DNA of 64,000 bases, from positions 62,001-126,000 of the forward strand of contig NZ_PDIY01000001.1 in the NCBI RefSeq assembly GCF_002563655.1. Reading direction: 5' to 3'. Position 1 is the first letter of the stretch, and each line of letters starts with the position of its first letter. This stretch comes from Bacillus sp. es.034 (GTDB lineage Bacteria; Bacillota; Bacilli; Bacillales; Bacillaceae_B). Position numbers and translations under genes: made by a program. Shown piece by piece: positions 45,365 through 54,374 of the stretch. The notes under the pieces are model-generated. The model was not told the DNA's origin, did no database searches, and saw nothing but the letters and a program-made list of their open reading frames with translations.

Positions 45365-46137
45365 TCAGAACGAAATTTTACCGAAAAGTATTCGAACTGA
45401 ACGGCCATCCCATCATCGCCAAAGGATTACGCTCGTTCGCTCAATCGAAGATGAGCAGACCGTTTATCGCTTCTTTTGCCAAAGTCTATAAGCTGAACAT
45501 GGAGGAAGCCACGCGTGGACTCCGTGACTACGGCACCCTTCATGATATTTTCACACGGGAACTAAAGCCGGATGCGCGACCGGTCGCCGATTCTCCGGAT
45601 GCATTCGTCAGCCCGTGCGACGCTTATTTATCCGTCGTCGACGACTTGACCCCTGAGAGCACATTCATGGTCAAAGGTCAGGATTATACGGTGGAAGAAC
45701 TGCTGGGTTCTGCTGAGAAAGCTGCCCCGTATGCCGGCGGAAAGGTTCTCATCTTTTACCTGAGCCCGACCGATTATCACCGGGTCCACGTGCCGATCGA
45801 TGCGAGTGTTGAGGAAGTCTACACACTTGGGAGACACGCCGATCCTGTGAACGAGCTCGGACTCACGCACGGTGTCCGTCCCCTTACCCGGAATTACCGC
45901 CTCGTCTCCCGCTTTGATGTGGCAGGATCTCCTCTTGCCCACGTCATGGTCGGGGCGCTGAATGTGAACTCGATCGTCCGGACGAATAAGAGTGACGTCG
46001 TTCACCGGGGAGATCCGTACGGGTACTTTTCATTTGGATCGACGGTCGTGGTTTGTGTACCACAAGGAAAGTTCAGCTTCACCCGGGAAAAAGGACCGGT
46101 GAAGATGGGTGAGGAGATTGGGAAGTGGCATTCATAA
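45361..46137 (+). CDS. psd: Phosphatidylserine decarboxylase
   Basis: A 258-residue proenzyme of the Psd family that makes phosphatidylethanolamine. Features are LHDIFTRELKPDARPV, the His motif FYLSPTDYHRVHVPI (about 130-145), a later block HVMVGALNVNSI, and the pyruvoyl self-cleavage site FGST within YFSFGSTVVVCVPQG (about 218-232). The cleavage site lies near the C-terminus, as expected for a short alpha chain. Coupled to an HTH regulator upstream. Confidence 0.92.
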   Translation: MIRTKFYRKVFELNGHPIIAKGLRSFAQSKMSRPFIASFAKVYKLNMEEATRGLRDYGTLHDIFTRELKPDARPVADSPDAFVSPCDAYLSVVDDLTPESTFMVKGQDYTVEELLGSAEKAAPYAGGKVLIFYLSPTDYHRVHVPIDASVEEVYTLGRHADPVNELGLTHGVRPLTRNYRLVSRFDVAGSPLAHVMVGALNVNSIVRTNKSDVVHRGDPYGYFSFGSTVVVCVPQGKFSFTREKGPVKMGEEIGKWHS

Positions 46138-46190
46138 AAAAGAATGGTGGGGAGATCAGATCGGGTTCAACACCGGGGCTGAAAAATAAA

Positions 46191-46372
46191 CGGAAAATCT
46201 CCGCTTACTTTAGTGATGAATCGTTAATAAGGCAGAAATAGACGGAAAGATTCCGCCAATTTGTTCAAAAAGTACAATTTGGGGTGACTTTTCTGTTCGT
46301 AATCGGAAAATCTCCGCTTATTTAAACCCACAACAACGTCCATTCTGAATGTAACCGGAAAAACTCCGCTTA
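46191..46372. repeat. Four copies of CGGAAAATCTCCGCTTA
   Basis: Copies start at 46191, 46243, 46304 and 46356, that is 52, 61 and 52 bp apart. The first and third are identical over 17 bp; the second (CGGAAAGATTCCGCCA) and fourth (CGGAAAAACTCCGCTTA) differ at two to four positions. Each contains CGGA/TCCG as an inverted core. It fills most of the 328-bp gap between psd and the next gene; no coding sequence is visible there. Confidence 0.75.
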
Positions 46373-46411
46373 TTTCACCTTAAATGCTTCTACTACTAAA
46401 GCCGTCATTAA

Positions 46412-46449
46412 AAAGCGCCTGTCCCTCAAAAAAAGGGACAGGCGTTTTT
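46412..46449. terminator. Bidirectional terminator from a GGGACAGG repeat
   Basis: CGCCTGTCCCT pairs with AGGGACAGGCG (11 bp), flanked by A-run and TTTTT. It separates psd from the convergent DMT gene and is a class-two dispersed repeat. Confidence 0.85.
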
Positions 46450-46465
46450 CCTATTTGACCGGGCA

Positions 46466-46942
46466 TCACGCCCCGATGCTCTCCCGTACTTCTTCCTCTT
46501 TCTCTTCCGTCCGCTTCTCCAACTTATAAACAAGCACTCCACCGATCAACAACCCGATCCCAAGCAGCTTCTCCCAGGACAATGAAGACGGTTCAAACCC
46601 GAACCAGCCTCCCGTGTTGACGATGAATGCGATGGTGATTTGCGAGATAAGCGCGATGGAGATTGCATACGCCGGGCCGATCAGCGTGACTCCCCTCATC
46701 AGGAAGAATACGATGCCGACGCCGAACACTCCGCTAAAAAGAAACACGGGATTGACGCCGCTAAAGTCAAAAAGGCTTTTGTCTTCCATTGTATAAAAGA
46801 CCGGCAGTGAACAGACGAGACCGAGGCCGAGAACGAGGCTCGTCGTGGCCCATGGACCGGTTTTTTCACTGACCCGTGCGTTGAATACGTTTTGCAGGCT
46901 GATTAAAATACCTGCGATGATGGCTAATCCGATTCCGAACAT
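46466..46942 (-). CDS. DMT family transporter, YdcZ type (DUF606)
   Basis: A 158-residue protein with about five membrane segments. GIGLAIIAGILISLQNVFNA, ARVSEKTGPWATTSL and IGPAYAISIALISQITIAFI are the family pattern. Small DUF606 proteins act in pairs; the second pair member lies at 47666. Last of a three-gene leftward operon. Confidence 0.88.
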   Translation of the reverse strand: MFGIGLAIIAGILISLQNVFNARVSEKTGPWATTSLVLGLGLVCSLPVFYTMEDKSLFDFSGVNPVFLFSGVFGVGIVFFLMRGVTLIGPAYAISIALISQITIAFIVNTGGWFGFEPSSLSWEKLLGIGLLIGGVLVYKLEKRTEEKEEEVRESIGA

Positions 46943-46954
46943 GTGAGACCCTCC

Positions 46955-47653
46955 TTATTCATAGATGTTTCCCTTTGCCAGGGTGCTGAGTTTATCCAGA
47001 TCCTTGATGGTGATGGAACCGTTGACCCTCTCGATGAGGTCATCCGTCGCCATTTTCTTCAGTACCCGATTTAAATGGCGGTAGCTCGTACCGATCCATT
47101 CGGCGAGTTCCATTAGGTTTGACGTATGCATTTCCTGATGGAACATGGTCCCTTCCCCCGCTTCAGATATGGACAGTAAGTAGCTTGCCAGGCGCACTTC
47201 GACGGGATACAGCATGTGCATACTCGTGATGTGGGATTCCGTGTAAAACTTATGGGCCACCGTATAAAACAGAAAGCGCATGATGGCGGGATTCTCCTTC
47301 TCAAGCCTTGCCAAATCCTCGAAATACACCGACAGGAACAACCCGTCTGTGACGGCTTCCACCGAATTGAGGACTGCCGTTCCCTTCGAATACTCCACAT
47401 CCCCGATCAGGGCCAAGGGCCGCTTGAACCGGTTGATCAACAGCTTCCCTTCCGGTGTATGGGTGAAAATCTTGATTTTTCCTTCCATGAGGAAATGCAG
47501 TTCGTCGAGTTCTTCCCCTGTGGAAAAAAGGACATCTCCTTTTTCAAAGAAATAGATTTTGATATGTTTTCTGAAATCAGCCGGAAATATATCGTCCAGC
47601 TCAAATTGAGTGATAAATCGGTCTGGATTTGCACCTTGAATTTCTTTCATCAT
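46955..47653 (-). CDS. Crp/Fnr family transcriptional regulator (YeiL-like)
   Basis: A 232-residue protein with a cyclic-nucleotide-binding-type sensor fold (about 25-145: FFEKGDVLFSTGEELDELHF) and a C-terminal HTH_Crp (about 170-215: ELAEWIGTSYRHLNRVLKKM). It resembles YeiL. It is placed between two DUF606 genes, 12 bp from each, so it probably regulates that transporter pair. Confidence 0.87.
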   Translation of the reverse strand: MMKEIQGANPDRFITQFELDDIFPADFRKHIKIYFFEKGDVLFSTGEELDELHFLMEGKIKIFTHTPEGKLLINRFKRPLALIGDVEYSKGTAVLNSVEAVTDGLFLSVYFEDLARLEKENPAIMRFLFYTVAHKFYTESHITSMHMLYPVEVRLASYLLSISEAGEGTMFHQEMHTSNLMELAEWIGTSYRHLNRVLKKMATDDLIERVNGSITIKDLDKLSTLAKGNIYE

Positions 47654-47665
47654 CCGACTCCTTTT

Positions 47666-48091
47666 CTACAATTGAAACAGGATGACTCCCGCCAGCATCA
47701 TCGTAAGTCCGACCACCTGCCGCGTTGTAACCGGGATCTTCTTTTCCCCGAACCATCCTTTAGACTCGATGAGAAAGGCCGTCCCGATCTGTGCGACAAG
47801 CAGGATCGCAATCGCCGCTGCGGGACCGATCGTGTGGATCGCCGTCAGTTCCGAGAACACCACGATCACGCCGAACGTGCCTCCGATCAAGTACAGGAAC
47901 GGCACCTCTTTGAAGCTCTTCCCTTTTCCATCCCTGACGTTCATATATATGGTCATCGAAATCGCAAACGCTACGAGGTGGACCATCGAGGTCGTATGCC
48001 ACCCGCCGATCGCGTCACTCATCCGTGCATTGAAAATTCCCTGCATCGTAATGCAAAGTCCTCCAAACAGAGCAAAAATAGCACCTTTCAT
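47666..48091 (-). CDS. DMT family transporter, YdcZ type (DUF606)
   Basis: A 141-residue membrane protein with five hydrophobic segments: GAIFALFGGLCITMQGIFNA, ARMSDAIGGWHTTSM and IGPAAAIAILLVAQIGTAFL. First gene of the operon. It pairs with the product at 46466 as a probable heterodimer. Substrate unknown. Confidence 0.88.
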   Translation of the reverse strand: MKGAIFALFGGLCITMQGIFNARMSDAIGGWHTTSMVHLVAFAISMTIYMNVRDGKGKSFKEVPFLYLIGGTFGVIVVFSELTAIHTIGPAAAIAILLVAQIGTAFLIESKGWFGEKKIPVTTRQVVGLTMMLAGVILFQL

Positions 48092-48144
48092 CGTTCATCC
48101 TCCTATTCTTTGTTCTATTAAATAGGTGGTTGTGGTTTTGTGAA

Positions 48145-48158
48145 AGGACATATGTCCT
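48145..48158. promoter_or_regulatory. Palindrome upstream of the DMT-Crp-DMT operon
   Basis: AGGACATATGTCCT is a perfect 14-bp palindrome 53 bp upstream of the first start. Location and symmetry fit an activator or repressor site for the operon's own Crp/Fnr protein, though it does not match the TGTGA-N6-TCACA consensus. Confidence 0.5.
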
Positions 48159-48245
48159 AAGGTTGTGCCGATGGGGGATTGGGTATGCGTTTTCATGTGA
48201 GATTCCTGGCGTCGGGATGATTTGTCAGCAAAATCTTCATTATAC

Positions 48246-48305
48246 TGTAAGCGTAAAAAAGATCCACGCCTTCAAATGAAGATGCGGATCTTTTTTACGC
48301 TTACA
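48246..48305. terminator. 60-bp inverted repeat with 20-bp stem
   Basis: TGTAAGCGTAAAAAAGATCC (48246-48265) pairs perfectly with its complement at 48286-48305; the 20-nt loop itself contains CTTC/GAAG. Internal T-run GATCTTTTTT on both strands makes it a bidirectional terminator for the DUF3231 gene on the left-going strand. It lies in a 306-bp gap that holds no gene. Confidence 0.7.
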
Positions 48306-48397
48306 CGATATCCCGTTACAACAGCGAAACTCCATTTATCAGCGATTCCCAAACTTCACATGCAACCTATAATGTCACACCAAAGGAGCACACCTGC

Positions 48398-48940
48398 CTA
48401 AGGTGAACCCGGAGGATTATACTTCGGCGGAACCCTTAGCCATCCCCTCGAGATCATCAAGTTCTTCAACGGAGCAGCAAATTTCATCAGGTTAATTTGA
48501 ATGAAAAAAAACATCAGTCCCACATCGGTCCGGACGGTCTTTGACATCGCCTGAGCACAAAAGGTGATGGACATTGCCACTTTGGCTGAGATGAGGTTGG
48601 CGATCTCGTCATCCGTCAGCTTGACCCCTTCAGGAACGGCGCTTTGCTCGGACAGTGGTTTTTTTGGATTGACCAAGGGCAGAGGCACCCCTTCCCTTAA
48701 AAGGAACTTCTCTATATTCTTCGTATCGTGCATGCTTCCTTGCAATGCATTCTCAAGCACATGCTTTAAATCCTTGTCCGTCGTGGTGTTGAGTCCCACT
48801 TGATAAAGAGCGTGGGCTTCGTGAAATGCCGTGAATGCCGTCCAAAGATCCATCACTTCGCCGACATGGAGAGGCGGTTTCGGCGCTTCATCTGTAAAAT
48901 TTTTTATGATAGCGGAAATCGCTTCGAATGCGTTGGTCAT
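48398..48940 (-). CDS. DUF3231 family protein
   Basis: A 180-residue helical protein. PPLHVGEVMDLWTAFTAFHE (about 22-41) and DTKNIEKFLLREGVPLPLV match the DUF3231 pattern of ferritin-like helical bundles common in sporulating bacilli. The Glu/His residues in the first helix pair could bind metal. Function unknown. AGGAGG precedes ATG 48940. Confidence 0.82.
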   Translation of the reverse strand: MTNAFEAISAIIKNFTDEAPKPPLHVGEVMDLWTAFTAFHEAHALYQVGLNTTTDKDLKHVLENALQGSMHDTKNIEKFLLREGVPLPLVNPKKPLSEQSAVPEGVKLTDDEIANLISAKVAMSITFCAQAMSKTVRTDVGLMFFFIQINLMKFAAPLKNLMISRGWLRVPPKYNPPGSP

Positions 48941-49121
48941 TATGTAACCTCCTGATGCTTGTTGCCATTATTATTCGCTAAACATTCGGATTGAATACAT
49001 GTTTGAAGGGCATAAAAAAATAGGCCAAAGACTGGCCCAGGTAAAGCATATTTTATAGGGGATATGGGGTCTACGTTATCAATGATATCACTGGGATCCC
49101 GCTTTTCACACGCAACCTTCT

Positions 49122-49742
49122 TTACTCTGCAACACCCAATCCCCACTTCACATATCCCATCAACCACTCTGTCTGCTCCTTCAACTGGATCGTCTCAGAG
49201 TCCAGGATCGCATGGTCCATCGCCATCCCATCGATATGGGAAATGATGCCCTTGGCGATGACTTCAGGTTCAAACCGGGGAGAGAATTCCCCTGCCGTGA
49301 CGCCTCCTTCGATGATGTTGACGGTCATTTGATACGCCTGAAGGAATCGCTTCCTCGCGTGTTCCTTCCTGCTTTCATCATGGCGGCCCGTGATGAAGTA
49401 TTCAAGCTTCGAAGGGGCCAGGGCGTCCATATCATTGGTTGCCTCCTTGCTTTCTCCGAGGAAGCTCATGAGGAGGACATCCCAGTACGATCCCTGTTGT
49501 TTTAGCATCGCCTGGATGCTTCCTTCGATGACCTCCAACTGCTCCTCCGCAATCAAGGCTTCAAAGAGATCCTCTTTATTTTCAAAGTATTGATACAATC
49601 CTCCCCTGCTTACGCCGGCCCGTTCCATGACGTGTTTCATGGTGGTGTTTTCATAGCCGTGCTCGCAGAAGACTTCCCGTGCGGCTTTCAATAAATTAGA
49701 GCGGCGTTGCTCCTTGTGCTCCTGACTGACTTTCGGTGACAT
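49122..49742 (-). CDS. TetR/AcrR family regulator
   Basis: A 206-residue regulator. The N-terminal HTH is HGYENTTMKHVMERAGVSRG followed by GLYQYFENKEDLFEALI (about 28-65); the rest is a helical ligand domain. It overlaps the MFS exporter gene by 47 bp in the same operon and probably represses it through two TGACA dyads upstream of the exporter. Confidence 0.9.
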   Translation of the reverse strand: MSPKVSQEHKEQRRSNLLKAAREVFCEHGYENTTMKHVMERAGVSRGGLYQYFENKEDLFEALIAEEQLEVIEGSIQAMLKQQGSYWDVLLMSFLGESKEATNDMDALAPSKLEYFITGRHDESRKEHARKRFLQAYQMTVNIIEGGVTAGEFSPRFEPEVIAKGIISHIDGMAMDHAILDSETIQLKEQTEWLMGYVKWGLGVAE

Positions 49743-50961
49743 CCGTCTCCTCCTCTACTTTATGTCTTACTGCAATGGATACGAAGAATAATACGATCAA
49801 TAATGAACCGGTGATGATGAAAGCCGGGATGATCCCGATCACGGTGGCAAGGGCTCCCCCTGCGAGCGGTCCGATGATCGTCGCCGTCGTCGTGGTACTG
49901 TTGACGACCCCGAATACCCTTCCCGTCATATGAACCGGCGTTTTCTCCTGGGTCGCTGCCTGGAACGGGATGAAGACGAGACCGGCAGATGCTCCTGCCA
50001 TCAATCCAAGAGCGGGAACCCACAGCATCGACAGACTCAGATCATAATGCGTCAAGACCCCCATCAAACCGAATCCCAGCCCGATTCCGAACACCCCGAC
50101 ACACATATAGACGAATGCGTTATAATCGGTCTTTTTCGACAGATAGATCCCTGTGATCAGCATTCCGACACCTGCACTTGCCACGAGATATCCCAGGAGA
50201 TTCGGTGAAACATCCGTCAACTGGCGCAGCAGGACAATGAATTGAGAGTCAGATAGTTGGAGAATCAATAAGCTGATCCCCAGCAAGAACAATCCATATA
50301 ATAAGAAACGGCTTTTCTTAATGAACGAGAATCCGACTTTGATCTCTTCCTTGAAGGAAGGTCCGTCCCTCTTCTCCACTTCGACTTTCACTTCTTTCAC
50401 GGCTTTTGGTAAAAGGAAGATGAAGATCGCCGAGAGGAAGAAGGTGGCGGAGTCCAGATAGAAGACGTTGTACGTTCCGATCAGGGACACCAAGATCCCG
50501 CTCACGAGGGGCCCGATGACCTTTGTGCCCGAATCGATGGTGGATGAAAGAGACATGGCACCCTTGATGTTCTCATCTGCCACAAGCTCCTTCAACTTCC
50601 CATTCTTCGCCGGAATGAATACAGAAGAGAAGATCCCCGTCAGGAACAAACAGCCGTACACCATCCACACATTCGTCGCCAGGGTGAGGAGCAGAATCAG
50701 CACACCCCTCACCACATCGGAAAACACCATCAGCGTCTTCCTCTCCATCCGGTCCGCAATCGTTCCCGTGATCGGTCCGAATAAAGCCATCGGCAATGCC
50801 AGACTCAGAATGATCAACGACATCTGCATCGGTGTTGCTTCCCATTTTAACCCAACCAGTGTAATGATCGCCACAATACTCAACCAGTCCCCAAGCCCCG
50901 AAATCGCCTGCGCCGTCATCAACGTAATGAACCCCTTATTTTTCCGTAAAGAAGATCCCAT
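49696..50961 (-). CDS. MFS transporter (drug-efflux type)
   Basis: A 421-residue major-facilitator protein with about 12 membrane segments. FITLMTAQAISGLGDWLSIV opens the first segment; the loop 2-3 motif appears as GPITGTIADRMERKTLMVFS (about 68-87). MFS-3-like efflux pumps with TetR control are typical. ATG 50961 is preferred: the longer frame starts at 50979, but the preferred Met precedes the first helix and has GAAGGGG-type sequence upstream. Confidence 0.88.
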   Translation of the reverse strand: MGSSLRKNKGFITLMTAQAISGLGDWLSIVAIITLVGLKWEATPMQMSLIILSLALPMALFGPITGTIADRMERKTLMVFSDVVRGVLILLLTLATNVWMVYGCLFLTGIFSSVFIPAKNGKLKELVADENIKGAMSLSSTIDSGTKVIGPLVSGILVSLIGTYNVFYLDSATFFLSAIFIFLLPKAVKEVKVEVEKRDGPSFKEEIKVGFSFIKKSRFLLYGLFLLGISLLILQLSDSQFIVLLRQLTDVSPNLLGYLVASAGVGMLITGIYLSKKTDYNAFVYMCVGVFGIGLGFGLMGVLTHYDLSLSMLWVPALGLMAGASAGLVFIPFQAATQEKTPVHMTGRVFGVVNSTTTTATIIGPLAGGALATVIGIIPAFIITGSLLIVLFFVSIAVRHKVEEETDVTESQSGAQGATPL

Positions 50962-50981
50962 TTCCCATCGCCCCTTCATTT

Positions 50982-51041
50982 AAAATGACATTAGTGTCAT
51001 TTTCTTACTCTTAGTATATCGACACGAGTGTCATTTTGCAA
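50982..51041 (-). promoter_or_regulatory. MFS-tetR promoter with two TetR operators
   Basis: On the minus strand -35 TTGCAA (51036-51041) and -10 TATACT (51013-51018) are spaced 17 bp. One dyad, GACACGAGTGTC (51021-51032), fills the spacer; a stronger one, AAAATGACA-TTAG-TGTCATTTT (50982-51003), lies downstream near the ribosome binding site. Both share GACA/TGTC arms, so they are likely operators for the TetR protein. Confidence 0.78.
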
Positions 51042-51103
51042 CCAGCTTTTTAAATTTTTTTAAAAATAGGTAAACTTACCTTATAAGAAAAGGGGGTCTA
51101 CAT

Positions 51104-51568
51104 ATGCCTAAACCAGTAAATCTTGATATGTTGATTGGAGAAATGGAATCGCAGTTTGAGGGGTATCACTATTTTCTCCATAAAGAGACAATGGAAGTGA
51201 TCATGGTGTCTACTGAGATTTTAAGCCATGCGGAAGATGAAGAACCGATAGAAGAGCTTGAGGATTGGGAACAGATTGAATATGCCCAGGTTGTAGATAT
51301 TCTTGAGCACCCTTCCCACTATCTGGACCTGCCTGACAGTGAGGAAATCAATGAGTATCGCATGATGGAACATTTCTGTTATTCCCTGGATGACGGCCAC
51401 GCCAAAGAACGGCTGATCTCAGCCATTCAAGGACGGGGAGCGTTTAGGAGATTCAAGGATGCGGTGGATCAGTTAGGAAAGAGGGATGAATGGTTTGCGT
51501 TCAGGAGGGAGTGTTTCAAGGAGGAAGCTAAGGATTGGTGTGAGTTTCATGGGTTGGAGTATGAATGA
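51104..51568 (+). CDS. UPF0158 family protein
   Basis: A 154-residue acidic cytosolic protein. The UPF0158 pattern is visible in LIGEMESQFEGYHYFLHKET, YLDLPDSEEINEYRMMEHFC and GRGAFRRFKDAVDQLGKRDE plus WFAFR. Function unknown. ATG 51104 follows AAAGGGGG. It converges with, and overlaps by 41 bp, the gene at 51528. Confidence 0.87.
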   Translation: MPKPVNLDMLIGEMESQFEGYHYFLHKETMEVIMVSTEILSHAEDEEPIEELEDWEQIEYAQVVDILEHPSHYLDLPDSEEINEYRMMEHFCYSLDDGHAKERLISAIQGRGAFRRFKDAVDQLGKRDEWFAFRRECFKEEAKDWCEFHGLEYE

Positions 51569-52127
51569 GGGTGGGGAATGATTCCGCTTTCCCTACGGAT
51601 CCATTCCACCATTTGTTCTCCGATTGTTTCATCACGAGCAATAGGCATCTCCCTTTGACCGTTTCCTTAGGCGTCATTAGCCTAAAGTAATTAACCTCGG
51701 CATGCCGAATGGCATAATGCGCATCAATAGAACTCGTAATTCCATAATACAAGGACACCCCCAACAAACAGGCAATGATAAACCCCGATACACCAGGAGA
51801 TTGATTTAGTTTTTTATAAAACACAAAGGTCGTAATACAAACAACGATAAAATATCCTACCGATACCATCAGGATTAAACGACGACTTTTCGCTTCGTTT
51901 ATAGCTTCACGATAACTCTCCAGATATTCTTCATTCTCCCTGTTTTTCTGAAAGGTCTTCTTCTGTTTCTCATGGCGGATTTCCCATAGTAACGTACGAT
52001 CTTCCTTTACAACTTTATAATGAAACCCACCTGCACTGCCTTCTTTAATCACCTCGGATGTCTCTGCATTGACCAGTATCGGAAAAAACATGAGCAAGAA
52101 CACCAATATCATAGCTTTTTTCAACAT
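51528..52127 (-). CDS. Hypothetical membrane protein
   Basis: A 199-residue protein with a signal or first helix [20 protein letters not shown], a charged middle segment ([20 protein letters not shown]) and two further hydrophobic helices (about 98-120 and 126-148). No family recognised. ATG 52127 is preferred because AAAAGGGGG lies directly upstream; the frame to 52178 crosses the ahpC promoter. Its last 13 codons overlap the UPF0158 gene tail to tail. Confidence 0.6.
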   Translation of the reverse strand: MLKKAMILVFLLMFFPILVNAETSEVIKEGSAGGFHYKVVKEDRTLLWEIRHEKQKKTFQKNRENEEYLESYREAINEAKSRRLILMVSVGYFIVVCITTFVFYKKLNQSPGVSGFIIACLLGVSLYYGITSSIDAHYAIRHAEVNYFRLMTPKETVKGRCLLLVMKQSENKWWNGSVGKAESFPTLIHTPTHETHTNP

Positions 52128-52161
52128 AAAATCCCCCTTTTCTAAAACAGAAGCTTTTCCC

Positions 52162-52215
52162 TTGACAAAAAAACGCATTTATATAATAATGAATATCGAA
52201 TTAGAATTATTACAA
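52162..52215 (+). promoter_or_regulatory. ahpC promoter with PerR box
   Basis: TTGACA (52162-52167) and AATAAT (52185-52190) are spaced 17 bp; TATAAT also occurs 3 bp earlier. TTAGAATTATTACAA (52201-52215) differs from the PerR consensus TTATAATNATTATAA at two positions and lies just downstream of the promoter. Peroxide-inducible derepression is expected. Confidence 0.78.
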
Positions 52216-52263
52216 TCTGTTAATGATTCTCAATCACAACCATTACTAGGAGGAATTTACACT

Positions 52264-52827
52264 ATGTCATTAATCGGTTCACAAGTCGTACCATTTAAAG
52301 CAGAAGCATTCAAAGACGGTGAGTTCATCACTGTTACAGACGAAAGCCTGAAAGGTCAATGGAGCATTTTCTGCTTCTACCCTGCGGACTTCACATTTGT
52401 ATGCCCGACAGAGCTTGAAGACCTTCAGAATAACTATGAAACTCTTAAAGAGCTTGGCGTAGAAGTGTACTCAGTTTCTACGGACACTCACTTTACACAT
52501 AAAGGCTGGCACGACAGCTCAGAAAAAATCGGTAAAATCAAATACGCAATGATCGGTGATCCGTCACAACGCATCACTCGCGGTTTCGATGTATTAAATG
52601 AAGAAGATGGTCTTGCTGACCGCGGAACATTCATCATCGACCCGGATGGCGTTATCCAGGCAGTTGAAATCAACGCTGGCGGAATCGGCCGTGATGCAGA
52701 TATTCTAGTAAGCAAAATCAAAGCGGCACAATATGTGCGCAACAACCCAGGCGAAGTTTGCCCGGCTAAATGGCAGGAAGGTTCTGAAACACTTAAGCCA
52801 AGCCTTGACTTAGTTGGTAAATTATAA
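52264..52827 (+). CDS. ahpC: Alkyl hydroperoxide reductase subunit C (peroxiredoxin)
   Basis: A 187-residue typical two-Cys peroxiredoxin. The peroxidatic Cys is in [17 protein letters not shown] (about residue 47), with the resolving Cys in [12 protein letters not shown] (about 166). ATG 52264 has AGGAGG 9 nt upstream; the longer open frame runs into the promoter. It reduces organic and hydrogen peroxides using the downstream AhpF. Confidence 0.97.
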   Translation: MSLIGSQVVPFKAEAFKDGEFITVTDESLKGQWSIFCFYPADFTFVCPTELEDLQNNYETLKELGVEVYSVSTDTHFTHKGWHDSSEKIGKIKYAMIGDPSQRITRGFDVLNEEDGLADRGTFIIDPDGVIQAVEINAGGIGRDADILVSKIKAAQYVRNNPGEVCPAKWQEGSETLKPSLDLVGKL

Positions 52828-52839
52828 GGAGTGCTGAAC

Positions 52840-54366
52840 ATGCTCGAAGCAGATATTAAAGCACAATTAGAACAATACCTGCAAATGATGGAAGGCGACA
52901 TCGTCCTGAAAGTCAGTGCAGGCGACGATGACACGTCGAAGGAGATGCTCGCTCTTGTAGATGAGCTCTCTTCCATGTCATCCCGCATCTCAGTGGAAAA
53001 AGCAGAACAGACAAGAACACCAAGCTTCAGCGTAAATCGTCCTGGTGAGGAGACCGGCATCACTTTTGCCGGGATTCCCCTTGGACATGAATTCACTTCC
53101 CTGGTCCTTGCCCTCCTGCAAGTGAGCGGCAGAGCGCCGAAAGTGGATCAAAGCGTCATTGACCAGATCAAGAGTGTCAAAGGTGAACACCACTTCGAGA
53201 CGTATGTCAGCCTAAGCTGTCATAACTGTCCGGACGTGGTGCAGGCATTGAACATCATGAGTGTCCTGAACCCGAATATCACACATACGATGATCGACGG
53301 AGCTGCCTTCAAGGAAGAAGTGGAGCGCAAGAACGTCATGGCCGTTCCTGCTGTCTACCTGAATGCTGAATTCTTCAACGGCGGCCGTACGACTCTGGAA
53401 GAAATTCTTTCAAAAATCGTCGAAGGTCCCGGTGCGGATGAGCTATCGGATAAAGATCCGTATGACGTCCTTGTTGTCGGTGGCGGACCAGCGGGAGCAA
53501 GTGCGGCGATTTACGCGGCACGTAAAGGGATCCGTACAGGAATCGTCGCGGAACGCTTCGGAGGTCAGGTCCTTGACACGATGAGCATCGAGAACTTCAT
53601 CAGCGTGAAGCAGACGGAAGGTCCGAAACTTGTGGCGAGTCTTGAAGAGCATGTGAAGGATTACGGCATCGATGTCATGAACCTACAGCGTGCCAAGCGC
53701 CTCGAGAAGAAAGATCTTGTGGAGCTTGAGCTTGAAAACGGTGCAGTACTGAAGAGTAAGAGCCTGATCATCTCAACAGGTGCTCGCTGGCGCAATATCA
53801 ACGTTCCTGGTGAAGAGAAATTCAAAAACAAAGGTGTGGCGTACTGCCCTCACTGTGACGGACCACTCTTTGAAGGCAAAGATGTCGCTGTCATCGGCGG
53901 AGGAAACTCCGGTATCGAAGCAGCCATCGACCTTGCAGGAATCGTCAAGCATGTCACGGTCCTTGAGTTCAACTCTGAACTGAAAGCCGACGACGTGCTG
54001 CAGAAACGTCTTTACAGCCTGCCGAACGTGACCGTGATCACGAACGCACAAACGCAGGAAATCACCGGTACGGATAAGGTGAACGGCATTACCTACACCG
54101 ACCGTGATACTCACGAAGAGAAACACGTCGAACTGCAAGGCGTATTCGTCCAAATCGGTCTCGTTCCAAACACAGACTGGCTCGGCGACCTTGTAGAACG
54201 TACAAAATTCGGTGAAATCATCGTAGACAAACACGGTGCCACCAACGTCCCTGGCGTATTCGCCGCAGGAGACTGCACAGACAACGCCTACAACCAAATC
54301 ATCATCTCCATGGGATCAGGAGCCACCGCCTCACTCGGCGCGTTTGACTATCTGATTCGTAACTAA
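52840..54366 (+). CDS. ahpF: Alkyl hydroperoxide reductase subunit F
   Basis: A 508-residue flavoprotein: an N-terminal tandem thioredoxin-fold domain with [14 protein letters not shown] (CxxC, about 127), an FAD motif [19 protein letters not shown] (about 210), a redox pair CPHCDGPLF (about 340), an NADPH motif [18 protein letters not shown] and the C-terminal FAD-binding [19 protein letters not shown] 52840 is preferred since AAGGAG lies 8 nt upstream. It follows ahpC by 12 bp and transfers electrons from NADH to it. Confidence 0.96.
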   Translation: MLEADIKAQLEQYLQMMEGDIVLKVSAGDDDTSKEMLALVDELSSMSSRISVEKAEQTRTPSFSVNRPGEETGITFAGIPLGHEFTSLVLALLQVSGRAPKVDQSVIDQIKSVKGEHHFETYVSLSCHNCPDVVQALNIMSVLNPNITHTMIDGAAFKEEVERKNVMAVPAVYLNAEFFNGGRTTLEEILSKIVEGPGADELSDKDPYDVLVVGGGPAGASAAIYAARKGIRTGIVAERFGGQVLDTMSIENFISVKQTEGPKLVASLEEHVKDYGIDVMNLQRAKRLEKKDLVELELENGAVLKSKSLIISTGARWRNINVPGEEKFKNKGVAYCPHCDGPLFEGKDVAVIGGGNSGIEAAIDLAGIVKHVTVLEFNSELKADDVLQKRLYSLPNVTVITNAQTQEITGTDKVNGITYTDRDTHEEKHVELQGVFVQIGLVPNTDWLGDLVERTKFGEIIVDKHGATNVPGVFAAGDCTDNAYNQIIISMGSGATASLGAFDYLIRN

Positions 54367-54374
54367 AGAGATTA

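Noticed and set aside
47216-48121. 301-residue open frame on the plus strand opposite the Crp/Fnr and DMT genes
   Set aside because: It is antisense to well-supported genes, has no ribosome binding site and encodes a low-complexity, His/Arg-rich product.
48940-49167. 75-residue open frame between DUF3231 and tetR
   Set aside because: Overlaps the tetR 3' end and the promoter region and has no family or ribosome binding site.
50356-50367. GGTCCGTCCC inside the MFS gene, and similar words inside the PP2C gene
   Set aside because: They lack the hairpin partner and lie in coding sequence; chance or partial similarity cannot be told apart.
53773-54297. 174-residue open frame antisense to ahpF
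   Set aside because: Shadow of the high-GC third codon positions of ahpF; no start site or family.
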